NCBI GenBank assembly: GCA_025499625.1
Contig: JAFMVD010000009.1
Span: 1-64,000 of the forward strand
Reading direction: 5' to 3'
Source: Carboxylicivirga fragile
Lineage (GTDB): Bacteria; Bacteroidota; Bacteroidia; Bacteroidales; Marinilabiliaceae
DNA: 64,000 bases
This document shows positions 1 through 8,232 of this stretch, one piece after another; position 1 is the stretch's first letter, and each line of letters starts with the position of its first letter. Under the pieces are notes generated by a model, which did no database searches, was not told the origin of the DNA, and was given only the letters and a program-made list of their open reading frames with translations. The translations under genes were made by a program, and so were the position numbers.

Positions 1-85
1 GTTTTACCCCTCCAAACCTCCCCTAAAGTGGAGGCTTAAGTGCGATAGCTATCGCACCCCTTTAGGGGATTTAGGGGTAGTAAAA
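1..85. repeat. Dispersed palindromic repeat, copy 1, with a nested palindrome
   Basis: The ends form an imperfect inverted repeat (TTTTACCCCT at 2-11 against AGGGGTAGTAAAA at 73-85), and an inner pair CCCCTAAAG (20-28) / CTTTAGGGG (60-68) folds inside it. A 16-bp perfect palindrome, TGCGATAGCTATCGCA, sits in the middle at 41-56. A second copy at 28079-28140 has the same CCCCTCC and CCCCTAAAG blocks but lacks the palindrome. It looks like a small non-coding intergenic repeat; its left edge may lie outside the window. Confidence 0.7.
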
Positions 86-165
86 AAGGATATTTTATTA
101 CATATTAAAAGTAAGCTAATTGTGATTTTTACTTTTTGGACACCCTCTTTATTAAATAATTAACC

Positions 166-1278
166 ATGAGAATAAGAAATATTGCACTCGCTCTTTTGTC
201 AGTGGCTTTTATTGGAGTTAACGGACAAGAAAAAGAAAAGGAAAAAAGCACCATTGAATTCACGCCGGTTCACGACATTAAAACCACTGAGGTAAAAAGT
301 CAGGACAGAACAGGAACCTGTTGGTCATATGCCACCACTTCATTCCTTGAAACAGAAGTAATTCGCTTAGGTGGGCCTGAATTAGATTTATCTGAAATGT
401 ATTTTGTGCGTTATGCATACCCTGAAAAAGCGCGTAAGTACATTATGGTACACGGCAAAGGTAACTTTAGCGAAGGTGGACAAGCGCATGATGTAACAAA
501 CGTATTGCGAGACTATGGTATGGCTACCGAAGAAGCTTTTCCTGGTCGCTGTTGTGCCAAAACACCGCATAACCATTCAGAGTTAGTTTCAACTCAAAAA
601 GCCGTACTTGATAATTACATGGGGCTTCGTAAAACCTCACCAAAACCAATTTGGTATGATGTTCAAAACGCAATCTTAGACTTGTATTTAGGAGAAGTTC
701 CTGAAAAAGTAGAAGGTAAAACACCACAAGAATTTGCCGCTGATATGAAAATCAATGCTGACAACTACGTCGAATTAACATCATACTCAAACTATCCTTG
801 GTACGCTAATGTTGATTTAGAGATTCCTGATAACTGGTCGCACGATTTGTATTATAACCTTCCTTTGGACGAATTCATGGAAGTGATGAACAACGCTTTA
901 GAGAATGGTTATTCTTTTGTTTACGATGGCGATGTAAGTGAAAAATTCTTTAGCCACGGACAAGGTGCTGCTATTGTTCCTGTTGATGTAGAAAAAGGAT
1001 TTGCCCCACAGGAAGAAAAAGAAATCACACAAGAGCTTCGTCAAGATGCTTTCATGTCGTGGCAATCAACTGATGATCACCTAATGCACATTACAGGTTT
1101 ATCAAAAGATCAGGAAGGAACAAAATATTATAAAACTAAAAATAGCTGGGGAACAAAGCGTAGCGATCATGGAGGTTACCTGCATATGTCAGAGAGCTAC
1201 ATGCGCCTGCATACGGTAGCTATTATGGTTCATAAAGATGCGATACCGAAAGCCATTGCGAAAAAGATTTTTAAATAG
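166..1278 (+). CDS. Secreted C1-family cysteine peptidase (bleomycin hydrolase / PepC-like)
   Basis: A 370-residue protein with an N-terminal signal peptide (hydrophobic 6-19) followed by a Lys/Glu-rich linker, so it is probably exported to the periplasm or beyond. The papain-fold active site is visible: Q46 for the oxyanion hole, C52 in GTCWSYAT, H305 in DHLMHITG and N326 in KNSWGT. The order and spacing match the C1B (aminopeptidase C/bleomycin hydrolase) group, although cytosolic PepC proteins are longer (about 440-450 residues) and lack a signal peptide. Bacteroidota commonly carry exported versions that act on peptides. It stands alone: upstream is only a repeat and downstream a hairpin element. 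The natural substrate cannot be told from sequence. Confidence 0.85.
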   Translation: MRIRNIALALLSVAFIGVNGQEKEKEKSTIEFTPVHDIKTTEVKSQDRTGTCWSYATTSFLETEVIRLGGPELDLSEMYFVRYAYPEKARKYIMVHGKGNFSEGGQAHDVTNVLRDYGMATEEAFPGRCCAKTPHNHSELVSTQKAVLDNYMGLRKTSPKPIWYDVQNAILDLYLGEVPEKVEGKTPQEFAADMKINADNYVELTSYSNYPWYANVDLEIPDNWSHDLYYNLPLDEFMEVMNNALENGYSFVYDGDVSEKFFSHGQGAAIVPVDVEKGFAPQEEKEITQELRQDAFMSWQSTDDHLMHITGLSKDQEGTKYYKTKNSWGTKRSDHGGYLHMSESYMRLHTVAIMVHKDAIPKAIAKKIFK

Positions 1279-1295
1279 GACTGCACAAGTCTTTT

Positions 1296-1426
1296 AAAAA
1301 GAGCTATTCGATAAACCTTTGTTCACTGAGCGGAGTCGAAGTGATTACACCCTGAAAATCAGGCTTGTTATTATTTCATCTCGACTGCGCTAGATGAGCG
1401 AGTTAAGTTTTTGAACAGCTCTTTTT
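1296..1426. repeat. 131-bp imperfect hairpin element (REP/MITE-like)
   Basis: The ends are a perfect 10-bp inverted repeat, AAAAAGAGCT (1296-1305) and AGCTCTTTTT (1417-1426). The arms continue as an imperfect inverted repeat: GAGCGGAGTCGAAGTGA on the left against the reverse complement of TCATCTCGACTGCGCTAGATG on the right. The left arm segment at 1321-1344 recurs with two mismatches in the opposite orientation at 30426-30449. It has no coding capacity and may also act as the terminator after the peptidase gene. Confidence 0.6.
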
Positions 1427-1483
1427 TATATTAAAACACATTAGAAGCTATTATCTTTAAGCAATATTTTAAATAAGCACCCG

Positions 1484-1936
1484 ATGCAAACCATTATTAA
1501 ATCGTTTGAAGAATTAACAACAACGGAGTTATATGAGTTATTAAAACTTAGGGCTGAAATATTTGTTGTTGAACAAGACTGTGTTTATAACGATTTAGAT
1601 AATAATGATCAGATTGCCCATCACCTCATGATTATTGAGGACGATTTAATTGTTGGCTATGCGCGGATGCTTAATGTCGGCACACGTTTTCCTAAGGCCT
1701 CTATTGGTCGATTAGTGGTAGCAAAAGAAGCTCGATTTAAGGGAATAGCACGCAAAGTTATGACTGAAGCTGCTAATTGGATGAAAGAAAACTGGGAGCT
1801 TGATTCTATTCACATAAGTGCTCAAAAATACTTAAAAGCTTTTTATGGTAGCTTGGGTTATGAGATTGTTACTGAAGAATATCTGGAAGATGGCATTCCT
1901 CATCTAGGTATGGATTTGTACCTAGGGAACAAGTAG
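1484..1936 (+). CDS. GNAT family N-acetyltransferase, ElaA-like
   Basis: A 150-residue single-domain protein. The N-terminal part (LYELLKLRAEIFVVEQ, then YNDLDNND) is typical of the ElaA branch of the GNAT superfamily. The acetyl-CoA pyrophosphate-binding loop is GRLVVAKEARFKGIARKVM (the R-x-x-G-x-A pattern), followed by a C-terminal FYGSLGYEIV strand and helix. It would transfer acetyl from acetyl-CoA to an amine in the cytoplasm; the acceptor is unknown for this family. It converges with the next gene, with only 6 bp between the stop codons. Confidence 0.85.
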   Translation: MQTIIKSFEELTTTELYELLKLRAEIFVVEQDCVYNDLDNNDQIAHHLMIIEDDLIVGYARMLNVGTRFPKASIGRLVVAKEARFKGIARKVMTEAANWMKENWELDSIHISAQKYLKAFYGSLGYEIVTEEYLEDGIPHLGMDLYLGNK

Positions 1937-1942
1937 TTGTTT

Positions 1943-3895
1943 CTATTTAATTTTCAAATCCTCAACATCTTCAAGTGAACGAACAAAGGAATCTTTGTAT
2001 TTATCCTGGCGCATAAGCCGTTCGCGAGCTAACATGGCTGCCTCCTTATTGTTAAACGCGCCATAAACATATCGTGTATAACCATCAATGCACCGATACA
2101 TTTGAATATCATCTTGTTTAAGCCCTTTCAAATGAACAAAGGCAAATAAGGGTTTGTACTTTAAGGCAAGTATCTGAATTGTGTAATAAGTTTCTTCCTT
2201 GATATTTCGCATCTCTTCTACGATCATATCCTCAATTTCCTTATTCTCTGATTCAAATGTTTTAGACGCTATAATTTGCTGCAATGGCGGTTCCATCCGG
2301 ATTTCTTCGAACGAATAAACAGGCTCATCCTCGGCAAATGCCATCTGAGGACTTACTTCTAGTTTTGATTCCCGCTTCAGTTCATCTGCCTTCTTTTCCT
2401 CAATTTTATACTCGTGCCCTGTTTCAAGAAACATTGTGTATTTTCCCGTTTCAGTATCAGGGCGGTAATCACCTACCAGTCGTTCATCTTTTTTACGTGT
2501 AACCATAATATGAACGGAGCCTTCACTGAGTCCATCTTTGTCTAACACTTCTCCTTCAATAACCGCTAACTCTCCTTCAAATGCCTTATCAAATTCAACC
2601 CTGTAAACATCAGAACCACCAAAATTATCATCGAACCGTGCCGATGCGTAGTAGGCTTCACTTTTATTTATGGTTGGCAAAAAGAAAAAATCATCGTCGG
2701 GTGTATTAATCGGATATCCTAAATTAACAGGTGATAACCAAGTACTATCAGCTTGCATTTGAGTGTAAAATACATCCATGCGGCCCATACTATTATGGCC
2801 TTCTGAAGCAAAATACAAGGTATATCCATCGGGATGAATCATGGCCGTTTCTTCGTCGTAGCGAGTATTAACTTTTGATCCCATATTAATAGCATCTCCC
2901 CATTTACCACTGCTATTTTTTCTTATCAAATAAATATCCGTTCCACCCTGTCCTCCAGGTCTATCACTGGTAAAAAACAAAGTGCTCTTATCTGCCGATA
3001 AAGAAGCGTGTGTTTCATTAAACTCCGTATTTATTGGATATGGTAGCTTAACAGGTTCTTGCCATTCGTTGTTAATAAATTTACTCATGTAAATGCTCTT
3101 CCCATCCTCATCATTTCGATAAATAAATAACTCTTTACCATCGGCGGATAGAGAAAGTGCCGATTCATGCTCTATATTTCTAAAAAATTGCTTCAAGGAT
3201 TTAGCTCTATCCCATTCATCCGTTTTCGATGAAAAATAAATTTTTTCGGGATACTGTCCATCGGTTAGTTTTGACAAACGACCTGAAGAACGACGCGAGG
3301 TAAAAATCAATAAATCCTCAACAGCGGATACCAATGGGCTGTGATCGTCGTATTTGCTATTAACTTCTTTCCCTAGGTTTGATATTGTTAATTCAATTGG
3401 GTTGGCAAGAAAAATCTTGGCATGTTCGCACATGCGTTTCTCTTTTTCAATCTCCTCTCTCAATTCAGGATATTTGTCACCAATTTCGTACTCTAAGGAT
3501 TCATAAATATCTAACGCCAAATCTGAATTCAAAATTACTTGATACGATTTAGCTAAGGTCATTTGAAGTTCAAAACTAATATCCGAAAAACGTTCCTCCC
3601 TTTTTAGTTGAGAAAAACCACGTTCAAGAAAAACTATAGCAGTATCCGCTCCAACATTAGTATTCAAATAACATAAACCTAAATGTAAATAACCTTCAAC
3701 AAAGTCGGGCGACTCATCAACAATTTCTTTGAAGATTTCAATGGCTTTGGGGAAGTTGTGAGCCTCGGCGTAGGCAAGTGCTTTATTGTAAGAACGCTTA
3801 TTTATATGAGAGTAAGGTTTACTTTGCCCTTGCAAATTCGCACAAGAAGCCAACAGTAAAGAAATACTCAAAATCCAAATCTCAAATCTTATCAT
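1943..3895 (-). CDS. TPR / PD40-propeller / SPOR lipoprotein, PorE-like
   Basis: The chosen start is the second Met of the open frame (MIRFE...), which puts a type II signal ending in LLLASC 17 residues later, so an outer-membrane lipoprotein is predicted. Domains in order: TPR repeats (about residues 35-160), a PD40/WD40-like beta-propeller with repeated blades (SADGKELFI, SADKSTLFFTSDRPGG, HPDGYTLYFASEG; about 180-450), a carboxypeptidase-regulatory-like beta domain (VIEGEVLDKDG, about 455-510), an acidic helical linker, and a C-terminal SPOR-like domain (YYTIQILAL ... YTRYVYGAFNNKEAA, last 75 residues). The first three domains match PorE of the type IX secretion system, in which the C-terminus is an OmpA-like peptidoglycan-binding domain. 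Here SPOR, which binds denuded glycan, takes that position. A T9SS or envelope-anchoring role is inferred; the gld operon lies elsewhere in the window. Confidence 0.8.
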   Translation of the reverse strand: MIRFEIWILSISLLLASCANLQGQSKPYSHINKRSYNKALAYAEAHNFPKAIEIFKEIVDESPDFVEGYLHLGLCYLNTNVGADTAIVFLERGFSQLKREERFSDISFELQMTLAKSYQVILNSDLALDIYESLEYEIGDKYPELREEIEKEKRMCEHAKIFLANPIELTISNLGKEVNSKYDDHSPLVSAVEDLLIFTSRRSSGRLSKLTDGQYPEKIYFSSKTDEWDRAKSLKQFFRNIEHESALSLSADGKELFIYRNDEDGKSIYMSKFINNEWQEPVKLPYPINTEFNETHASLSADKSTLFFTSDRPGGQGGTDIYLIRKNSSGKWGDAINMGSKVNTRYDEETAMIHPDGYTLYFASEGHNSMGRMDVFYTQMQADSTWLSPVNLGYPINTPDDDFFFLPTINKSEAYYASARFDDNFGGSDVYRVEFDKAFEGELAVIEGEVLDKDGLSEGSVHIMVTRKKDERLVGDYRPDTETGKYTMFLETGHEYKIEEKKADELKRESKLEVSPQMAFAEDEPVYSFEEIRMEPPLQQIIASKTFESENKEIEDMIVEEMRNIKEETYYTIQILALKYKPLFAFVHLKGLKQDDIQMYRCIDGYTRYVYGAFNNKEAAMLARERLMRQDKYKDSFVRSLEDVEDLKIK

Positions 3896-4123
3896 AAAGA
3901 ATCCCAATTCCTTTATCTACCTACAAATAAAGTCAAAAAAATGTAAATGATTCTATTTCAGAGCTAAAAATGTTAATAAACTTTAATTATGAAATGCAAG
4001 TCATCTCCCGACAATTGTTTTTCTATTCATTATCAAGGCTTTGTGTGGCCATGTATTTTTCGACTCAAAAACGATGGATTCCTCCGTTTACGGCGTCTAA
4101 TTAATAAATCAATATAAATAAAC

Positions 4124-4504
4124 ATGAGAATTAAAGACATCACACTAGGTTTGATACTTGTTTTATCAACGTCTTTGAGTGTTTTGGCGCAAAAAAAAGG
4201 CGACATAAATAATCGAATTGAGAAGGAAACAGAAATAATGGTTGAAGAGCTTCAATTAAACGATGAGCAAGCCAAACAGGTTCTGGATATTAATAAAAAA
4301 TATGGACAACTAATGGCTGATGCCAGAAAAAGTGCTAATGGCAATCGTGATGAGGTGCGTTCTCAAATGAAACCACTTCGTAAGGAACACAACGATAGCT
4401 TAAAAAAGGTGCTTACGGATGAGCAATACCAAAAGTACCTTAAGATAGTTGAAGAAAGAAGAAATCAACGCAAACAAAAAAATCAAGGTGGTGGACGACG
4501 ATAG
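4124..4504 (+). CDS. Small periplasmic helical protein, Spy/CpxP-like
   Basis: A 126-residue protein with a clear signal peptide (ITLGLILVLSTSLSVLAQ). The mature part is almost entirely charged helix, with two LTxxQ-like motifs, LNDEQAKQVLDI and LTDEQYQKYLKI, which resemble the repeats of Spy/CpxP/ZraP periplasmic chaperones and sensors. It ends in a basic Gln/Gly/Arg-rich tail. An envelope-stress chaperone role is plausible but family-level only. It stands alone and is followed by a good intrinsic terminator. Confidence 0.6.
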   Translation: MRIKDITLGLILVLSTSLSVLAQKKGDINNRIEKETEIMVEELQLNDEQAKQVLDINKKYGQLMADARKSANGNRDEVRSQMKPLRKEHNDSLKKVLTDEQYQKYLKIVEERRNQRKQKNQGGGRR

Positions 4505-4538
4505 CAAATAGTTTTTTCAATATAGATTAGTTTTGGGG

Positions 4539-4569
4539 AGCCAGCAATACTTATGTTGCTGGCTTTTTG
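4539..4569 (+). terminator. Intrinsic terminator after the CpxP-like gene
   Basis: A perfect 9-bp stem, AGCCAGCAA (4539-4547) / TTGCTGGCT (4556-4564), with an 8-nt loop is followed directly by a T run. Confidence 0.85.
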
Positions 4570-4704
4570 CTTTTCAAATTCTCTAGGTCTTTTCTCCAAA
4601 TTGCATGAAATCCTTTAATAAAAGAGTTGAGTGTCATATTTATAAACCCTAATGAATAAGATATCCATGGAAAAACCTTAATTTCGCAAATAGAAATTAT
4701 TACA

Positions 4705-5043
4705 ATGGATTCGACAAGACAAAAAAAGATATCTCGCTTACTTCAAAAAGAAATAAGCGAACTGTTTCAGAAGGAGATACGTGAAGTTGCGATGGGAACA
4801 ATGATTACGGTAACTGCCGTGCGCATATCACCAGACTTAGCACAGGCTAAAGTGTACTTAAGTATTTTTCCTGGTGCCCAAAAAGATGAAGTACTTAAAA
4901 ACATAGTTGAAAAATCGTCACAGATTAGATTCGCCTTAGGAAAACGCGTTGGAAAGCAAATGCGCATTATTCCTGACCTGCGCTTTTTCATGGACGACAG
5001 CTTGGATTATTTGGATAATATTGATCGACTCCTTAAAGATTAA
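4705..5043 (+). CDS. rbfA: 30S ribosome-binding factor A
   Basis: A 112-residue KH-like protein that binds the immature 30S subunit and helps mature the 5' end of 16S rRNA. Family features: the N-terminal basic helix (STRQKKISRLLQKEISELFQ), the segment TAVRISPDLAQAKVYLSIFP, and the C-terminal RIIPDLRFFMDDSLDYLDNID. Length is normal for the family. The methyltransferase and Lol-type permease genes follow at 5 and 9 bp, so these three genes probably form one transcript. A near-consensus -7 (TAATTTCG) lies just upstream. Confidence 0.95.
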   Translation: MDSTRQKKISRLLQKEISELFQKEIREVAMGTMITVTAVRISPDLAQAKVYLSIFPGAQKDEVLKNIVEKSSQIRFALGKRVGKQMRIIPDLRFFMDDSLDYLDNIDRLLKD

Positions 5044-5048
5044 TTATT

Positions 5049-5870
5049 ATGCAGTACGATCCAATCAAACGATCACTAGGCTCGGTTTTTAATCAAGCTC
5101 CTATTTTACGCAAGCTGTTTTATCGCTTATTAGATTTGTTGTTATTGCGTTCGTGGCACATTCGTCGTGAATTAAAACGAAAGGCAAAGCAGTCAAATGA
5201 AGAATTAAACGTATTAGATGCGGGCAGCGGTTTTGGGCAATACGATTATTTCATGTCGACGCTTGGTAAGAAATGGCAAATAACAGGTGTTGATGTAAAA
5301 GACGAACAAATTGCAGACTGTAATCAATTTTTCAGCAAAATAGGAAGAGGGGATAGGGTTAAGTTTCAAAAAGGAGATTTGACTAAATACATTAAGGAGA
5401 ATGAGTATGACCTCGTGTTATCCGTTGATGTGATGGAGCATATTCTTGAAGACGAATTAGTGTTTAAGAATTTCCATGCCTCAATGAAAGAAGGTGGTAC
5501 TTTGTTGATTTCAACACCTTCTGATATGGGTGGTTCCGATGCGCACCACCATCATGAAGAAGATGAAGTACATGGTTTTATTGATGAACATGTGCGCGAC
5601 GGCTATAATGCAGAGGACATAAAAGAAAAGCTTACCAGAGCTGGTTTTTCGTCAATAAAGACAAATTACACCTACGGCAAGCCCGGAAATCTATCGTGGC
5701 GTTTATCGATGAAATATCCAATTTTAATGTTAAATGCTAGCAAATTATTCTTTATTCTATTGCCTTTCTATTATTTAATTACCTACCCATTTGCATTCTT
5801 ACTGAATTGCTTAGATGTTAATCAGAAGCATGAAAAGGGAACAGGCATAATGGTAGTGGCTCAAAAATAG
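5049..5870 (+). CDS. Class I SAM-dependent methyltransferase
   Basis: A 273-residue protein with the Rossmann methyltransferase signature: motif I VLDAGSGFGQ (55-64), an acidic residue ending strand 2 (TGVDVKDEQ), and motif IV LVLSVDVMEHIL. The C-terminal 50 residues contain a hydrophobic stretch (KLFFILLPFYYLITYPFAFLL) that suggests membrane association, as in methyltransferases acting on lipid or polyprenyl substrates. A histidine/acid cluster (HHHHEEDEVHG) lies after motif IV. It sits in tight order between rbfA and a LolC/E-type permease. The substrate is not identifiable. Confidence 0.8.
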   Translation: MQYDPIKRSLGSVFNQAPILRKLFYRLLDLLLLRSWHIRRELKRKAKQSNEELNVLDAGSGFGQYDYFMSTLGKKWQITGVDVKDEQIADCNQFFSKIGRGDRVKFQKGDLTKYIKENEYDLVLSVDVMEHILEDELVFKNFHASMKEGGTLLISTPSDMGGSDAHHHHEEDEVHGFIDEHVRDGYNAEDIKEKLTRAGFSSIKTNYTYGKPGNLSWRLSMKYPILMLNASKLFFILLPFYYLITYPFAFLLNCLDVNQKHEKGTGIMVVAQK

Positions 5871-5879
5871 CTGAATACT

Positions 5880-7115
5880 ATGAAACTTGCTTTAAGTATA
5901 GCCCGGCGTTATTTGCTGGCTAAGAAAACCCAAAATGTCATCAATATCATTTCAATGATATCGGCAGCTGGTGTTTTTACGGCAAGTATGGCCTTACTTA
6001 TTGTGCTATCGGTATTCAACGGACTTCATGGATTTATAGGTGACCTATATGGTACTTTCGATCCCGACCTTAAATTAATTCCAGCTTCTGGTAAAGTTAT
6101 TTCGCTTGATACCATCGATTATCAATCCATTGTGGACACTGAAGGTGTTGAAGTTATCTCGAAGAGCCTTGAAGACCGTGCCTTACTTAAGTTTAGCAAA
6201 AGAAGCGCACCCGGCTTAATCTTAGGTGTTGATAGTAGTTTTAATACAGTCAGCAATATCGATTCTATAATTGTAAATGGTGTTTTTCAGGTAAAGCATA
6301 AAAATGAAAACCGCGCTGTGATTGGAAGCATACTAGCTGATCAATTGGCACTTCGTTTAAATTTCGTCAGCCCTCTTTCTATTATAGCGCCTAAACGGAC
6401 TAATCGAATACAATCGATGCCATCGCAAAATACTATTAATACGGAGTACGTTAATCCTACAGGTATTTTTTCGGTGCGCCAAAGTGAATACGATGGTCAA
6501 TATGTTATCATTAACTTACAGCAAGCACAAAAGCTTTTTCAATACGACAGTACTGTTGTTTCAGCCCTCAACCTAAAAGTATCGACACATAATATTGATG
6601 AAGTGCAATCTCATTTACAACAAATTGTGGGTGATAAAATGATAGTGCAGAACAGGGAACAGCAACATGCAGCTTTTTTCAAAATGATGAAAATTGAGAA
6701 ATTTGTTGCCTACCTCATTCTATCATTCATTATGATGATTGCTGCCTTTAATGTTATTGGAACAATTTCACTACTTATTTTTGAAAAGAAAGAAAGCATA
6801 TTCACTCTTAAAAGTATGGGGGCGAGCCGTCAACTTGTGACGCGTATTTTCCTCTTTGAGGGATTACTTATTTCACTGCTAGGTGTTATCCTGGGCTTAA
6901 TATTTGGTATATTGTTGGTAGCTGTCCAACAACATTTTGGGCTTATAAAATTTGGTAGTGGCGGCTCCTATTTAATCGAAGCCTATCCGGTAAAGCTTGT
7001 AGGAATCGACATTCTGTATGTACTATTAACCGTGACTAGCATAGCATTTATAGCTGCGTGGTATCCCGTTAGGGTAATCGTTCGCCGTTATTTTACCGAA
7101 TCAGGGATGCCTTAG
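5880..7115 (+). CDS. ABC transporter permease, LolC/LolE type
   Basis: A 411-residue inner-membrane protein with the FtsX/MacB architecture: one N-terminal TM helix (about 22-48), a large periplasmic domain (about 50-270), then three C-terminal TM helices (about 275-300, 320-350, 375-395). The start IARRYLLAKKTQNVINIIS and the segment EKKESIFTLKSMGAS are characteristic of LolC/LolE, which extract lipoproteins from the inner membrane. The partner ATPase LolD is not in the window, as is common in Bacteroidota. Its stop overlaps the stop of dusB on the other strand by 4 bp. Confidence 0.88.
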   Translation: MKLALSIARRYLLAKKTQNVINIISMISAAGVFTASMALLIVLSVFNGLHGFIGDLYGTFDPDLKLIPASGKVISLDTIDYQSIVDTEGVEVISKSLEDRALLKFSKRSAPGLILGVDSSFNTVSNIDSIIVNGVFQVKHKNENRAVIGSILADQLALRLNFVSPLSIIAPKRTNRIQSMPSQNTINTEYVNPTGIFSVRQSEYDGQYVIINLQQAQKLFQYDSTVVSALNLKVSTHNIDEVQSHLQQIVGDKMIVQNREQQHAAFFKMMKIEKFVAYLILSFIMMIAAFNVIGTISLLIFEKKESIFTLKSMGASRQLVTRIFLFEGLLISLLGVILGLIFGILLVAVQQHFGLIKFGSGGSYLIEAYPVKLVGIDILYVLLTVTSIAFIAAWYPVRVIVRRYFTESGMP

Positions 7116-8089
7116 CTTGTGTATTTCTGACCAATTTCACTCAGAACATTAATCGTTCCGGCTTCTGTTTTATCTTGAAGTAATTTAATTTTCAGTGCTC
7201 TAAAATCAGGTAGATTCTTAAACGATGTTGCCAAATGGCGACGTGCATGCAAGATTCCTCTGCGCTCACCAATCATTGCAACCGAACGCTTAACCAATTC
7301 TTTCAACATCTCACTTTGTTCAAATACACTTGGCGCCGGCAATATCTCACCAGTATTAAGATAATGCTTAATCTCTCTAAAGATCCAAGGTCTGCCGATG
7401 CTTGGTCTGCCTATCATCAAAGCATCTACGCCATAACGTTTCAAGTATTGTTCCGCTTTTTCAGGTCCTGTTATATCTCCATTGCCGATGATTGGGATGT
7501 GCATTCGGGGATTGTTTTTTACCTTTCCAATTAATGTCCAATCTGCTTCTCCGTTGTACATCTGTTCGCGTGTTCTTCCATGAATGGTGAGGGCAGAAAC
7601 ACCTATGTCTTGTAACTGTTCAGCTAACTCTTCAATAACGTAGTTGTCACTATCCCAACCCAGGCGTGTTTTAACGGTGACGGGCAGTTTTACGGTATCG
7701 ATAACTGCTTTAGTGATAGATAATAGTTTAGGAATATCCAATAACAGACCTGCACCACTACCTTTTGTAGCGATCTTTTTTACAGGACAACCAAAGTTCA
7801 AGTCAATTAATTCAGGTTTTGCCGCTTCAGCCATTCGAGCCGCTTCAATCATGGTTTCAACATTTTTTCCATAGAGCTGAATACCAACCGGTCTTTCTTC
7901 TTCTCCGATGTGCATTTTTCGAATGGATCGATTGACTTTACGCAATAAAGCATCTGCCGAAACAAATTCGGTATACATCATATCAGCTCCAAACTCCTTA
8001 CACAAAGTACGAAAGGATGGATCTGTTACATCTTCCATCGGAGCCAAAAGCAAGGGGTGTTTGCCTAAATCGAGTTGACCTATTTTCAC
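7112..8089 (-). CDS. dusB: tRNA-dihydrouridine synthase B
   Basis: A 325-residue FMN-dependent TIM-barrel enzyme that reduces uridine in the tRNA D-loop. It shows the N-terminal LAPMEDVTDPSFR, the catalytic cysteine C101 in LNFGCPVKK, the FMN phosphate-binding segments IIGNGDI and ALMIGR, and a C-terminal helical tRNA-binding domain. It starts at GTG (8089); no ATG is better placed, and a good -7 promoter element lies 18 bp upstream. Confidence 0.95.
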   Translation of the reverse strand: MKIGQLDLGKHPLLLAPMEDVTDPSFRTLCKEFGADMMYTEFVSADALLRKVNRSIRKMHIGEEERPVGIQLYGKNVETMIEAARMAEAAKPELIDLNFGCPVKKIATKGSGAGLLLDIPKLLSITKAVIDTVKLPVTVKTRLGWDSDNYVIEELAEQLQDIGVSALTIHGRTREQMYNGEADWTLIGKVKNNPRMHIPIIGNGDITGPEKAEQYLKRYGVDALMIGRPSIGRPWIFREIKHYLNTGEILPAPSVFEQSEMLKELVKRSVAMIGERRGILHARRHLATSFKNLPDFRALKIKLLQDKTEAGTINVLSEIGQKYTS

Positions 8090-8106
8090 TTATTCTATTT
8101 TTTTGG

Positions 8107-8114
8107 CAAAGATA
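8107..8114 (-). promoter_or_regulatory. -7 promoter element of dusB
   Basis: On the minus strand the sequence reads TATCTTTG, an exact match to the Bacteroidota -7 consensus TANNTTTG. It is placed 17 nt before the GTG start. No clear TTTG -33 box is seen. Confidence 0.55.
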
Positions 8115-8232
8115 CAATAATAAAGAAGTCCTGTAACATGCATAAACAGGAAGAAAATGTGAATATCTTATGCCGAAAAATTTTTACTTCCAATTGTTTT
8201 TTCATTACATTGTGGAAATGTTTAATTTGTGC

